Source: JBEKYD01 sp049509915
Lineage (GTDB): Bacteria; Acidobacteriota; Terriglobia; Bryobacterales; Bryobacteraceae
Assembly (NCBI GenBank): GCA_049509915.1
Contig: JBEKZL010000001.1
Span: forward strand, 14,602 to 78,601
Direction: 5' to 3'
DNA: 64,000 nt
Within the stretch, counting starts at the first letter, position 1, and the number at the start of each line of letters is the position of its first letter. The notes beneath the pieces were generated by a model. The model had not been told where the DNA came from, did no database searches, and saw only the letters and a program-made list of their open reading frames with translations. Position numbers and translations under genes: made by a program. This document shows positions 8,414-17,482 of the stretch, in pieces.

Positions 8414-9439
8414 ATGCGGATCATCAAAAGTACGGTCCTGATCTTCTATACGGCAGCGGCAACGTGGGCGACTCCAGCCACTAAGCCACTGAGCCCCACA
8501 AGCATCTTCTCTCCGGCCTCGACGCCCGCCGATTTGATCTCTGGGCTATCCCACATGGTGCTCACAGTAACCGGCGTCATCTTCCTGATCGTCTTTTTTC
8601 TGCTCTTGTGGGCGATAGTAAAGTTCAGGCAGAAGGCGACTTCCAGCGCCGGCGAGCCGGCACAGGTATATGGCAGCACGCAGGTCGAACTGGCGTGGAC
8701 GGTGATTCCGGTGCTCATCGTCGTGGTTTTGCTGCTTGCGACGGTGCGAGTGGTCGCGAGCATTCAAAATGCGACCCCACCTCCCGGCACTGTCGAAGTG
8801 ACGGTTATTGGCCACCAATACTGGTGGGAATATCGCTACCCGGATTCCAATGTCGTCACAGCGAACGAGCTTCACGTGCCCGTCAGCGACCCCGCCCATC
8901 CCACGCCGACCTTTTTGAAGCTTCTCTCCGCAGACACTGACCACAGCTTTTGGGTGCCTCGCCTGGCGGGGAAAACCGACTTGATTCCGAACCATCCCAA
9001 CAGCACCTGGATCGACCCCCACGAAACCGGTCTCTACTTTGGCCAGTGTGCGCAGTATTGCGGCGTACAGCACGCCAAGATGCTCTTGCGGGTTTACGTG
9101 GAGACGCGCAACCAGTTCGACCATTGGATCGAGCAACAGAGCCGGCCGGCAGTGGCTAGCAACGGAGCGATCGAGGGCCGGCGCACGTTCGAATCCACCG
9201 CCTGCATTAGTTGTCACACTGTCAACGGCACCGCGGCTACCGGCAAGTTCGGTCCCGATCTGACTCATTTGATGAGCCGCGACACCATTGGCGCGGGCGT
9301 GGTGCCCAATACCCCCGCGAATCTGCGCCGTTGGATTCGGGACCCAGGTGCGTTCAAGCCAGGGTGCTTGATGCCGTCGATGGGACTGAGCGATTCGCAA
9401 CTCGACGCCATCACCGCTTATATGGAGACTCTCCGCTAA
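8414..9439 (+). CDS. ctaC: cytochrome c oxidase subunit II fused to cytochrome c (caa3 type)
   Basis: From ATG 8414 the product has 341 residues: a signal sequence, two membrane helices (about 45-70 and 95-115), a cupredoxin domain with the CuA ligands Cys212, Cys216, His220 and Met223 in GQCAQYCGVQHAKM, and a C-terminal cytochrome c domain with CISCH at 264-268 and a methionine ligand near 320-323. It accepts electrons from cytochrome c and passes them to subunit I. The longer open frame from 8291 lacks a signal and is not preferred. The stop overlaps the coxA start by one base (TAATG). Confidence 0.93.
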   Translation: MRIIKSTVLIFYTAAATWATPATKPLSPTSIFSPASTPADLISGLSHMVLTVTGVIFLIVFFLLLWAIVKFRQKATSSAGEPAQVYGSTQVELAWTVIPVLIVVVLLLATVRVVASIQNATPPPGTVEVTVIGHQYWWEYRYPDSNVVTANELHVPVSDPAHPTPTFLKLLSADTDHSFWVPRLAGKTDLIPNHPNSTWIDPHETGLYFGQCAQYCGVQHAKMLLRVYVETRNQFDHWIEQQSRPAVASNGAIEGRRTFESTACISCHTVNGTAATGKFGPDLTHLMSRDTIGAGVVPNTPANLRRWIRDPGAFKPGCLMPSMGLSDSQLDAITAYMETLR

Positions 9440-11112
9440 TGTCGGCAACATCCATCACCGTTGCCAGCCCGGACTCCGAGCGGCCGCCCCTGGTCGAGAC
9501 GCTTCACCAGTGGGTCACAACGGTGGATCACAAGCGCCTCGGCATTCTCTACATTCTCTATGCGCTGGTTTTCCTCGTTTTCGGGGGCATAGAAGCGACC
9601 ATCATGCGTATCCAGTTTATCCGGCCACACAATGACTTCGTGTCGCCGCAGGTGTTCAACCGGATGTTCACCATGCACGGGACGACCATGATTTTCTTCG
9701 CCGCCATGCCGATCGTGTTTGGGTTCGCGAACTATCTGGTTCCGCTGATGATTGGCGCTCGCGATATGGCCTTTCCGCGGCTGAACGCCTTCAGTTTCTG
9801 GACGAGCGCTTTCGGCGGCTTCTTGCTCTATTTCAGTTTCCTGGGCGGGAACGGGCTCTATGGAGCCGGTAACGCTCCCGACGTCGGATGGTTCGCCTAC
9901 GCACCTCTCACCTCGCAGACATTCTCGCTCGGACATAGCACGGATTTCTGGATTCTTGCTCTGTTTGTTTCCGGTATCGGCAGCATAGGGACCGCGATCA
10001 ACATCATCGCTACAGTCTTGTGCATGCGCTGCCCTGGAATGACCCTGGGAAAGATGCCGCTTCTTGCCTGGCTAAACCTGACTATGGCCGGCCTCGTCAT
10101 TCTTACCATCAGCCCTCTGACCGCTGCGCAAGTGATGCTGCTGATCGACCGTTACATCGGAGGCCACTTCTTCGACGCCCAGGCTGGCGGTTCGGCGGTT
10201 CTGTGGATGCATTTCTTCTGGATTTTTGGCCACCCGGAGGTTTACGTGCTCGCCATCCCCGCATTTGCTTTCGCCTCCGAAATCATTCCGGTTTTCTCCC
10301 GCAAGGCCATTTTCGGATATCCGGTGATGGTGGCCGCCACCATCGCGATCGGATTCATCTCCATGAGCGTGTGGGCGCATCACATGTTCACCATAGGCAT
10401 GACAGCGGCCGGCAACATATTCTTCGTGCTGTCTACGATGGCCATCGCGGTTCCGACCGGAATCAAGATTTTCAATTGGCTGGCCACCATGTGGGGCGGC
10501 AAAATCCAGTTCCGAACTCCTATGCTCTTCTGCATTGCTTTTTTGTTCCAGTTTCTGACCGCGGGACTCACGGGGATCATGCTAGCCGCCGCACCCTTCG
10601 ATTGGCAGCTCAGCGGTTCCTATTTCGTGGTGGCGCACTTCCACTACGTCATAGTAGGTGGCATTCTATTCACTGTTTTCGGGGCATTCTATTATTGGTT
10701 TCCCAAAATGTCGGGCCGAATGTTCAACGAGGCGCTCGGCAAGCGGCACTTCTGGTTGTTTTTCATCGGATTCCATCTGACTTTCGATTTCATGCACATC
10801 CCGGGCTTGCTGGGGATGCCGCGGCGAATATACACTTACGAACCCGGCCGCGGATGGGACACGTTGAACTTGATTGTGACCATCGGAGTGTTCTTTCAAG
10901 CCGCGGGTGCCCTGGTGTTTGTTGGCAACTTATTGTGGTCCAGGTGGCGGGGGATAGCAGCCGGAAGCGATCCCTGGGACGCCTGGACGCTCGAATGGTC
11001 TACCGCATCGCCGCCGCCATCGTACAACTTTGCTGTGTTGCCGGAGGTCAAGAGCCGGCGGCCTCTCTGGGACCTCAAACATCCTGAGGATCCCGATTGG
11101 CACTACGAGTAG
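9439..11112 (+). CDS. ctaD: cytochrome c oxidase subunit I
   Basis: A 557-residue haem-copper oxidase catalytic subunit. Visible ligands: the low-spin haem His in FTMHGTTM, the CuB His and its cross-linked Tyr in FWIFGHPEVYVL, the His pair in WAHHMFTIG, and the haem ligands in AHFHYVIVGG. HPEVYVL indicates the A-family (mitochondrial-like) oxidases that pump protons. It reduces O2 to water in the cytoplasmic membrane. Start ATG 9439 overlaps the coxB stop; the longer open frame beginning at 9211 is a shadow of coxB. It is followed by coxC after 4 bases. Confidence 0.95.
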   Translation: MSATSITVASPDSERPPLVETLHQWVTTVDHKRLGILYILYALVFLVFGGIEATIMRIQFIRPHNDFVSPQVFNRMFTMHGTTMIFFAAMPIVFGFANYLVPLMIGARDMAFPRLNAFSFWTSAFGGFLLYFSFLGGNGLYGAGNAPDVGWFAYAPLTSQTFSLGHSTDFWILALFVSGIGSIGTAINIIATVLCMRCPGMTLGKMPLLAWLNLTMAGLVILTISPLTAAQVMLLIDRYIGGHFFDAQAGGSAVLWMHFFWIFGHPEVYVLAIPAFAFASEIIPVFSRKAIFGYPVMVAATIAIGFISMSVWAHHMFTIGMTAAGNIFFVLSTMAIAVPTGIKIFNWLATMWGGKIQFRTPMLFCIAFLFQFLTAGLTGIMLAAAPFDWQLSGSYFVVAHFHYVIVGGILFTVFGAFYYWFPKMSGRMFNEALGKRHFWLFFIGFHLTFDFMHIPGLLGMPRRIYTYEPGRGWDTLNLIVTIGVFFQAAGALVFVGNLLWSRWRGIAAGSDPWDAWTLEWSTASPPPSYNFAVLPEVKSRRPLWDLKHPEDPDWHYE

Positions 11113-11116
11113 CCTT

Positions 11117-11713
11117 ATGAGCGCATTCAGCATGACCATTTCTGAACGTGAGCCCCAGTGGCGTCTTCCGGCGCGCGGACCGGTGGCGATGTATTGCCTG
11201 ATCGCCGCCGAGTCGGCGATATTCACTATTTTCGTCGTCGCTTACATCTTTTATCTGGGTAAGAGCGCCACCGGCCCACAGCCCTCCGCCGTCCTGCACG
11301 CCCCGACTCTTTTGACGATCTGCCTGTTATTGAGCAGTCTGACGATTCATATCGCTGTCAATTCCCTCAAACGTGGGGACGTGCGCCGCTTCGCTTGGTG
11401 GTGGGGTGGAACCGTCGTTCTGGGTGGAATCTTTCTAGCTGGGACTGGCGGGGAGTGGCACCACCTGATTTATCAAGAGGGCGTTACTTTACAGACCAAC
11501 CTTTTTGGAACGACGTATTACTCCCTGGTTGGGCTTCATGCGTTTCACGTCGTGATGGGCCTTGCCGCATTGACCGTAGTATTGGCTTTCGCGATCCGTG
11601 GAGATGTGCGGCAGGAACACAGCGGGCGGACCGAGGTACTCTCTATGTACTGGCATTTCGTGGATGCAGTGTGGGTTGTGGTCTTCACGGTGGTGTACCT
11701 CATTGGCCGCTGA
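11117..11713 (+). CDS. ctaE: cytochrome c oxidase subunit III
   Basis: From ATG 11117 the product has 198 residues and five hydrophobic helices, the short form of subunit III found in caa3 oxidases. Family signs are the GTTYYSLVGLHAFHVVMGL helix and the closing YWHFVDAVWVVVFTVVYL helix. It stabilises subunit I in the membrane. The gene lies 4 bases behind ctaD and 12 bases before the next membrane protein gene, within one operon. Confidence 0.92.
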   Translation: MSAFSMTISEREPQWRLPARGPVAMYCLIAAESAIFTIFVVAYIFYLGKSATGPQPSAVLHAPTLLTICLLLSSLTIHIAVNSLKRGDVRRFAWWWGGTVVLGGIFLAGTGGEWHHLIYQEGVTLQTNLFGTTYYSLVGLHAFHVVMGLAALTVVLAFAIRGDVRQEHSGRTEVLSMYWHFVDAVWVVVFTVVYLIGR

Positions 11714-11725
11714 GGAGGGACAGAA

Positions 11726-12586
11726 ATGAATACCGCGACGCGCACGCCGAATTCGGAGGCAGGGAAGCAGACCGTCGAGGTGCCCGCGGCTACGGCGTGG
11801 CCGTTTGCTCTGGCATTCGGAATCGCTCTGCTGTGCGCGGGACTGGTCACGAGTGCGGCCGTCAGCGTTTTAGGAGTGCTGATCGCCTTCAGCGCGGCGG
11901 TCGGCTGGTTTCAAGACGTATTGCCGCAGGAACGGCATGAATTGGTCACAGCAGATCCTCAGGTCCCACCAGTCAGAACCGGACGCTCCACTATCGACAG
12001 GACGACAATCGCGCCGGACCGCCATCGCGTATGGCTGCCGGTGGAGATCTATCCGATCTCTGCGGGTCTCCGAGGCGGTCTCGCCGGAAGTGCGGCTATG
12101 GCCATACTGGCGATGATCTATGGAATGGTGAGTCAGCGGAGTATTTGGTACCCGATCAATCTGTTGGCAGCAGGTTTCTTTCCCGCGACCGGATCACAGG
12201 GCGTTGCCGGCCTGACCAGCTTTCATCCATCCATGTTCCTTATCGCTACCGCTATTCACCTCACCACCTCGATTCTCGTCGGCTTGCTGTATGGGGCTAT
12301 GTTGCCGATGCTTCCGCGGCGGCCGATTCTGCTGGGCGGACTGGTGGCACCAATCGTATGGTCGAGCGTAGTTCACAGCGTTCTCGGGCTCGTGAACCCG
12401 GTCCTCGACCAGCATATCGACTGGACCTGGTTCGTGATTTCCCAGATGGGATTTGGCGTCGTCGCCGGTATCGTCGTTTCCCGGCGGGAGCGCATACCGA
12501 CCTGGCAACGGCTACCTTTCGCCCTGAGGGCAGGCCTGGAAGAATCTGGCATGCACGACGAACGTCCGGAAGGAGGCGAACGGTGA
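11726..12586 (+). CDS. multi-pass membrane protein of the caa3 operon, function unknown
   Basis: A 286-residue protein with a first hydrophobic pair (about 25-65) that resembles the small subunit IV of caa3 oxidases, a hydrophilic linker with many charged residues (65-105), and four more membrane segments (about 112-135, 165-195, 200-222, 230-250). No catalytic motif is seen. It may be a fusion of a subunit IV-like piece with a separate membrane domain. It sits between coxC and a di-heme cytochrome, and its stop overlaps the next start (GTGA at 12583). An assembly or accessory role is likely from position but not shown by sequence. Confidence 0.75.
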   Translation: MNTATRTPNSEAGKQTVEVPAATAWPFALAFGIALLCAGLVTSAAVSVLGVLIAFSAAVGWFQDVLPQERHELVTADPQVPPVRTGRSTIDRTTIAPDRHRVWLPVEIYPISAGLRGGLAGSAAMAILAMIYGMVSQRSIWYPINLLAAGFFPATGSQGVAGLTSFHPSMFLIATAIHLTTSILVGLLYGAMLPMLPRRPILLGGLVAPIVWSSVVHSVLGLVNPVLDQHIDWTWFVISQMGFGVVAGIVVSRRERIPTWQRLPFALRAGLEESGMHDERPEGGER

Positions 12587-13314
12587 TCCGGCATTCGGTG
12601 CTGCTACTGGCCTCCTTGATAGTTACCTCTGCGTGTGGATCTCACGGGGCGCCTGGACAACCGGGCGCAAATTCAGAACCGATCCCAGCCGCTAAGATTC
12701 TGGACTTCACGCTTCTCTACGGGAGGAATTGCGCCGGATGCCACGGGGAGAACGGAAACGGCGGCGCGGCTATCGGACTAGGCGACCCGGTCTACCTTGC
12801 CGTTGCCGACGACACCGCAATCACGCGCGTCACCGCCGACGGTGTGCCGGGAACCGCGATGCCGGCGTTCGCGCAACGATCGGGCGGAATGTTGACCGAT
12901 GACCAAATCAGTGCGATCGTCCGCGGTGTTCGATCGCACTGGGCGAAACCTGATGTCTTGCGAGGTGCGAATCCTCCGCCTTATACCGCGTCGCAGACGG
13001 GCGATGCGCAGCGTGGTGCTGGTGTCTACGGAGCCTTCTGTTCCACCTGCCACGGTCCCGACGGGACTGGAGGGGCGCGCGCCGGTTCCATTGTGGACGC
13101 TGCTTATCTTCAGTTGGTAAGCGATCAGGGGCTGCGCACTATAGTGATCGCCGGCCGTCCCGACTTGAGCGCGCCCGATTGGCGCGGCAATCTGCCGGGC
13201 CGGCCGATGTCGCCGCAGGATGTATCGGACGTAGTGGCATGGCTCGTCGCGCAGAGGCCGGCATTGCCCGGTCAGACTAATTTCAGCGCGGGTATTCGAG
13301 GAGGGGTTCGATGA
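12583..13314 (+). CDS. di-heme cytochrome c lipoprotein
   Basis: A 243-residue protein with a lipoprotein signal (LLLASLIVTSAC, Cys about residue 15) and two cytochrome c domains, haem motifs CAGCH and CSTCH, each followed by a candidate methionine ligand (TAMPAF and RPMSP). GTG 12583 is chosen because AGGAGG stands at 12571-12576 with a spacing of 6 bases, although the frame is open much further upstream. It probably carries electrons between the cyt b/Rieske complex and the oxidase on the periplasmic face. It overlaps the Rieske gene by 4 bases (ATGA). Confidence 0.88.
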   Translation: MIRHSVLLLASLIVTSACGSHGAPGQPGANSEPIPAAKILDFTLLYGRNCAGCHGENGNGGAAIGLGDPVYLAVADDTAITRVTADGVPGTAMPAFAQRSGGMLTDDQISAIVRGVRSHWAKPDVLRGANPPPYTASQTGDAQRGAGVYGAFCSTCHGPDGTGGARAGSIVDAAYLQLVSDQGLRTIVIAGRPDLSAPDWRGNLPGRPMSPQDVSDVVAWLVAQRPALPGQTNFSAGIRGGVR

Positions 13315-13847
13315 CGAGACGCGGAATGCTCTTGAAGCTCGGCATCCTGTTGAACGGCGCAGCCGGCATAGTTCTCGCTGTTCCCATCGTCAGATACCTT
13401 CTTTCTCCAGTGATCCGCGAGCGGAAGCCGGGGTACGAGTCGTGGCTGTCGCTGGGACCCCTCGCCCAGTACCCGGCAGGGCAAACGCGTCTAGCGACGT
13501 TTCGAAACCCGGAAGCCGGCCCCGCGGATGGCGTGACGGCGGATATTCCGTGCTGGGTTCGCAATATCGACGGCGAGAGGTTTCAGGTCTTCGCCATCAA
13601 TTGCGCACACCTTGGGTGCCCCGTGCGATGGTTTCCGCAATCCGGGCTCTTCCTGTGCCCGTGTCATGGTGGGGCTTACTATTCCGACGGCTCGCGTGCA
13701 TCCGGACCCCCGGAACGAGGCCTGTTTGAATACCGTTACAAGCTGGAGCAGGGAGACCTCCTGATCGAGGCCGGTGAGATGCCTACCGCCGGCGCTCCCT
13801 CCGCCAGCCTAACGAGAACCTCAAGGGGGAACTCGCCATGCGTTTGA
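13311..13847 (+). CDS. Rieske iron-sulfur protein
   Basis: A 178-residue protein with an N-terminal membrane anchor (residues ~8-32) and a Rieske domain that holds both 2Fe-2S ligand boxes: Cys98-x-His100-x-x-Cys103 (CAHLGC) and Cys116-x-Cys118-His119 (CPCHGG). It is the quinol-oxidising electron acceptor of a cytochrome bc-type complex. Its start overlaps the cytochrome c gene and its end overlaps the cytochrome b gene (ATG 13838), so the three are tightly coupled. Confidence 0.93.
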   Translation: MTRRGMLLKLGILLNGAAGIVLAVPIVRYLLSPVIRERKPGYESWLSLGPLAQYPAGQTRLATFRNPEAGPADGVTADIPCWVRNIDGERFQVFAINCAHLGCPVRWFPQSGLFLCPCHGGAYYSDGSRASGPPERGLFEYRYKLEQGDLLIEAGEMPTAGAPSASLTRTSRGNSPCV

Positions 13848-15298
13848 TGAGAAACGTAGGAGCATGGCTCGATGCGCGCCTGCAACTAGCCGCTCCGATC
13901 CGCGAAACCCTGGAGCATCGCGTTCCGAGCAATACCGCCAGTTGGGCGTATGTCTTCGGCAGCGCTGCGCTCACGGTCTTCGGTCTGCAACTCGTGACGG
14001 GCATACTTCTGGCGCTGGTGTACGTCCCGTCGGCCGGAGAAGCGTGGAACAGCCTTCAAATTCTCAATCACCAGGTCACGCTGGGGTGGTTTATCCGCGC
14101 ACTCCACGGCTGGGGATCGAATTTCATGCTCGCGATCGTCCTGCTCCATATGGCGGAGGTCTTCCTGTTCGGAGCATACAAATTCCCGCGGGAACTCACG
14201 TGGATTGTCGGCATTCTCCTGCTGCTGTTGACGCTCGGGATGGCTTTCACCGGCCAGGTGCTGCGCTTCGATCAGGATGCGTATTGGGGATTAGGCATCG
14301 GAGCATCGATTTCCAGCCGCATTCCGATTGCCGGACCGTGGATCGTGAAACTGCTGCTGGGCGGTCCGATCATCGCCGGCGCTACGCTCTCGCGGTTCTT
14401 CGCGCTGCATGTTTTCGTGATCCCCGGGTCGCTGATTTTGTTCGTTAGCCTCCATTTGCTCATGGTCTTGAAGCTCGGAATCAACGAATGGCCGATGCCC
14501 GGACGCGTGGTGCGGCGCGCCACCTATTTGAAGGAGTATCACGAGCTGACCCAGCGGGACGGCATTCCGTTTGTGCCCGGCGCCGCGGCAAAGGATCTGG
14601 TTTTCTCGGGCGCTATCCTGCTGGCCCTGGTCGTGTGCGCTCTGCTATTTGGGCCATTCGGACCGAGTGGCCAGCCGGACCCGACCATCATTCAAACGGC
14701 GCCGCGGCCGGACTATTTCTTCTTGTGGCTCTATGCGGTACTTTCGCTGCTGCCGCCGTCCCTGGAAACGCCCGTTCTACTGATCGGTCCGGCGATCGCT
14801 CTTGCTGTGCTGGTGGGGCTTCCATTTTTCTCCGGTCAAGGCGAAAAGAGCTGGAAGCGGCGTCCTATTGCGGTGCTCTCGATCCTGCTGGTCGCGGTCT
14901 CACTGGGCACATTCACTCATCTGGCGAGTCACGCTCCGTGGAGTCCGGTGATGGACGCGTGGAGCGGCGACCCGATTCCCCCGAAGTACCTGAAGAACAG
15001 GACTGCACTGCAGCGGCAAGGTGCGCTTGTCTTCCAGGTGAAGCAATGCCGCGATTGCCACGCCGTAGGAGGCTCGGGAGGCGAGCGCGGGCCGGCGCTC
15101 GATGCGGTTGCGGTACACCTCACGCGCGATCAACTCATCAGGCAAGTGATCCAGGGCGGAGGAAACATGCCCGCGTATGGAAAGAACCTCAGCCCGGTGG
15201 ATACCACGGCGCTGGTGGCGTTTCTCGAGACGTTGTGCCCCGTTGGTCAGGCGCCGGCGCGGGATGCGTCTCGTGACGCTATCGGAGCGATCCAATAG
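13838..15298 (+). CDS. cytochrome b fused to a C-terminal cytochrome c domain
   Basis: A 486-residue protein. The N-terminal part carries the four haem b ligands in two helices (RALHGWGSNFML..LHMAEV and FFALHVFVIPG..LHLLMVLK) and the Qo-site region, followed by further helices to about residue 365. The last ~100 residues form a cytochrome c domain with CRDCH and a MPAYG methionine region. With the Rieske protein it makes a quinol:cytochrome c oxidoreductase. The fused haem c replaces a separate cytochrome c1. It lies 9 bases upstream of ctaG and is intact. Confidence 0.9.
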   Translation: MRLMRNVGAWLDARLQLAAPIRETLEHRVPSNTASWAYVFGSAALTVFGLQLVTGILLALVYVPSAGEAWNSLQILNHQVTLGWFIRALHGWGSNFMLAIVLLHMAEVFLFGAYKFPRELTWIVGILLLLLTLGMAFTGQVLRFDQDAYWGLGIGASISSRIPIAGPWIVKLLLGGPIIAGATLSRFFALHVFVIPGSLILFVSLHLLMVLKLGINEWPMPGRVVRRATYLKEYHELTQRDGIPFVPGAAAKDLVFSGAILLALVVCALLFGPFGPSGQPDPTIIQTAPRPDYFFLWLYAVLSLLPPSLETPVLLIGPAIALAVLVGLPFFSGQGEKSWKRRPIAVLSILLVAVSLGTFTHLASHAPWSPVMDAWSGDPIPPKYLKNRTALQRQGALVFQVKQCRDCHAVGGSGGERGPALDAVAVHLTRDQLIRQVIQGGGNMPAYGKNLSPVDTTALVAFLETLCPVGQAPARDASRDAIGAIQ

Positions 15299-15307
15299 GC
15301 GCTCATT

Positions 15308-16108
15308 ATGCATTCCTGGTCACTACCCGTCGTCCTTGTACTGGCTTCGATCCTTCTTCTATACCTGCGGGGCTGGCGCAAACTTCACATGGCGTTTCCA
15401 GGTGTGTTGCCACCATGGCGGCCCGCGGCATTTGTGGCTGGGATGCTTGTCTTGCTGGCGGCTTCCGGTTCTCCTCTTGCGATGCTCGATCACCACTACC
15501 TCACGGCCCACATGGCGCAGCATCTTCTTCTCACGACAATAGCGGTTCCACTAATTCTGTTGGGAGCTCCGGTAATCACGCTGCTCCAGGGCTTCCCGCG
15601 GGCAATCTCCGGACAGTTCCATCAGCGCCCGGTAGAGCAGTGGTTTGCCCGCGTGCTCCCACATCCCGTGTTTTGCTGGCTAACCTGCACTGCGGTTGTC
15701 GTCGGGTGGCACATTCCCGCCGTGTTCCAGGTCGGGATGCGATCGGAACTCGGCCATGCGGTCGAGCAGCTCTCCTTCCTGGTTGCCGGAATCCTGTTTT
15801 GGTGGCCTGTCATCCAGCCATGGCCCGCGGTAGCGAGATGGCCGTCATGGTCGAGTCCTGTCTATCTCTTCCTGGCCACTTTGCCGTGCGACGCTCTTTC
15901 GGCCTTCCTCTGTCTGTGCAACCGGGTGGTTTATGCCCATTACTTACCCGCTCAACAGTCGTTCCAGGTCGCAGCTCTAAGAGACCAGTCCTGCGCCGGA
16001 GCCTTGATGTGGGTTTGGGTTACATTCGCTTACCTTACCCCGGCGGCGGCGCTCACGTTCCGCCTGCTTTCGCCCGAGAAGCGCTTCGTAGAAAAACAGA
16101 CTGTCTGA
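15308..16108 (+). CDS. ctaG: CtaG-like cytochrome c oxidase assembly factor (caa3_CtaG)
   Basis: A 266-residue protein with about seven membrane helices. The conserved HMAQHLLLTTIAVPLILLGAP segment and the later WPVIQPWP and YAHYLPAQQSF pieces fit the caa3_CtaG family, which helps assemble the CuB centre of caa3 oxidases. This is the Bacillus-type CtaG, unrelated to Cox11. It is the last gene of the respiratory operon. Downstream, 16109-16177 holds no gene. Confidence 0.85.
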   Translation: MHSWSLPVVLVLASILLLYLRGWRKLHMAFPGVLPPWRPAAFVAGMLVLLAASGSPLAMLDHHYLTAHMAQHLLLTTIAVPLILLGAPVITLLQGFPRAISGQFHQRPVEQWFARVLPHPVFCWLTCTAVVVGWHIPAVFQVGMRSELGHAVEQLSFLVAGILFWWPVIQPWPAVARWPSWSSPVYLFLATLPCDALSAFLCLCNRVVYAHYLPAQQSFQVAALRDQSCAGALMWVWVTFAYLTPAAALTFRLLSPEKRFVEKQTV

Positions 16109-16177
16109 TTTGACGTTGCCGGTCGGATTACGTGGGGCACGCTTCAGCCTGCAACGGGCTTTAGTCCGCGGAAATGG

Positions 16178-17095
16178 TTATGCCTCCGGCCGCTCCAATC
16201 GTCGCGGTTTCCACCCGAGAATCCGCTTCGCCTTCGCATTCGAGGCCCCACTCAGCTTCGTCGCGTAGTACACCGCATCTTCACCTGCATTTGCCGTCAC
16301 TTCCGCCTCGCTCATGTGCGCTGGCACTGGAGCACCCACAAACTTCGCAAACGCCGGCAGCCAGACGGCCTGCGGCGAAGGGTCATCATCCACCAGGTTG
16401 TAGACTCCGGGCTGCGCCGCCAGCAGCGCCACCGTTGCGATCGCCGCATCGTGGATATGCACAAACGACGACACGCCTTCGCCCTTACCCACCACCGCGT
16501 TCTGTTGCCTACCGTGTTCGCCGCCGCCGCGCCGGGATAGTACCACGTCTTCGGCCCATAGAAGAATCCGTATCGCAACGCCACACTCTCAATTGTATCG
16601 GAACTGAACAACCGCGATTCCAGTTCCGTATACGTCCGCGCACTTACTGCCACACTCGGGCTCGCATCTACATCAAACGGGGACGACTCATCCGCCAGCG
16701 TCCCTGCCGCTGCCTTCAGGAAGAATCCGCTCGACTGCTGTAGATACCGTCGCACGCCGCTCGCAAGCGCCGCACGAAACAAATTCCCTCCCCCCTCAAT
16801 CCTTAGCTTCCTATCACCCTCAGCGTATTTCGGAATATCACTCGGCGACTTCGGCAGCGACGTCAATTCGTCGATTACCACTTCAGCTTTCGACCGCCGC
16901 AGCGCAGCCTCCACCGCCGGCGCATCCAACGCGTCCACGATCAGCGCCTCGGCTCCCTGGCCCTCCAGGTTCTTCGCGCGCGCCAACCTCGGAGGCCCAA
17001 CCGCGCATATTCCGTTTTGGCCGGCAGAGTGAGGACCACCACATTTCGACCAGTCGGATTGGCCCCAGGGAACCATGTATATCCCCCAGTCACCT
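16178..17095 (-). pseudogene. NAD-dependent epimerase/dehydratase (SDR), multiply frameshifted
   Basis: Three minus-strand frames together give one SDR-like protein. An N-terminal piece (RNVVVLTLPAKTEYA) lies near 17000-17050. A middle piece in a second frame (GAEALIVDALDAPAVEAALRR, VRRYLQQSSGFFLK, TYTELESRLFSSDTI, ALRYGFFYGPKTWYYPG) runs to about 16510. The C-terminal third (SSFVHIHDAAIATVALLAAQPGVYNLVDDDP) continues in a third frame to a stop at 16178. The shifts fall near 16985 and 16508-16512. The N-terminal glycine-rich NAD motif is not clearly preserved. The gene is a decayed neighbour of an IS fragment. Confidence 0.75.
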
Positions 17096-17269
17096 TCCGC
17101 AGTGATAATTCCCGCGAATAGGCCAGGTCGGCTGGTCGTGCACCAGATGGCACCAGAAATCCCCAACTGTTTTGAGAAATCGCACAATTTTGCGCCCGCA
17201 AAGATCCGACCCTTTAGAACGCCGCCACCGGTTCGAAGAAGCCGCTTCCGGTGCCGGCCCGACGCGGCG

Positions 17270-17475
17270 CGCGCGAACACCGGCGCGTCCCATTGGGTGG
17301 ACCGGGCCCGGTGGGCGCGGCGCGCTTCGATTCCTGGTTTTCGCATCTTGTAAACCAGAGTCGTGCGCGGCAATCCCAGTCGCGCGGCCGCGCCGTGCAT
17401 TCCGCCGATCAGCCCCTCGGCCTGCTTGACCATCTGCTTCAAATCCATTAGCGGCAGGACAGTGCCGATTCCGGC
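17270..17475 (-). pseudogene. C-terminal remnant of a second sigma-54 activator (Fis-type HTH)
   Basis: In the minus-strand frame that passes through here, the words VLPLMDLKQMVKQ, then LIGGMHGAAARLGLPRTTLVYKMRKPGIEARR, parallel the tail of the intact activator at 18205-19221 (LRLPLTDLKQMTKQ ... QIGGMHGAASRLGLPRTTLVYKMRKLGIETRR). About 30 residues between the two blocks are missing in frame. Everything before the first block is replaced by the IS4-like transposase fragment. This is a diverged paralog, not a recent copy. Confidence 0.7.
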
Positions 17476-17482
17476 GAGAGGA

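Noticed and set aside
9211..9438. Upstream extension of the coxA frame
   Set aside because: It lies inside the coxB cytochrome c domain in another frame; the homologous start is ATG 9439.
16115..16165. GGGCACGCTTCAGCCTGC-like stretch after ctaG, possibly a repeat family or REP element
   Set aside because: Only one copy is visible in this window and the inverted pairing is poor, so a repeat cannot be supported.
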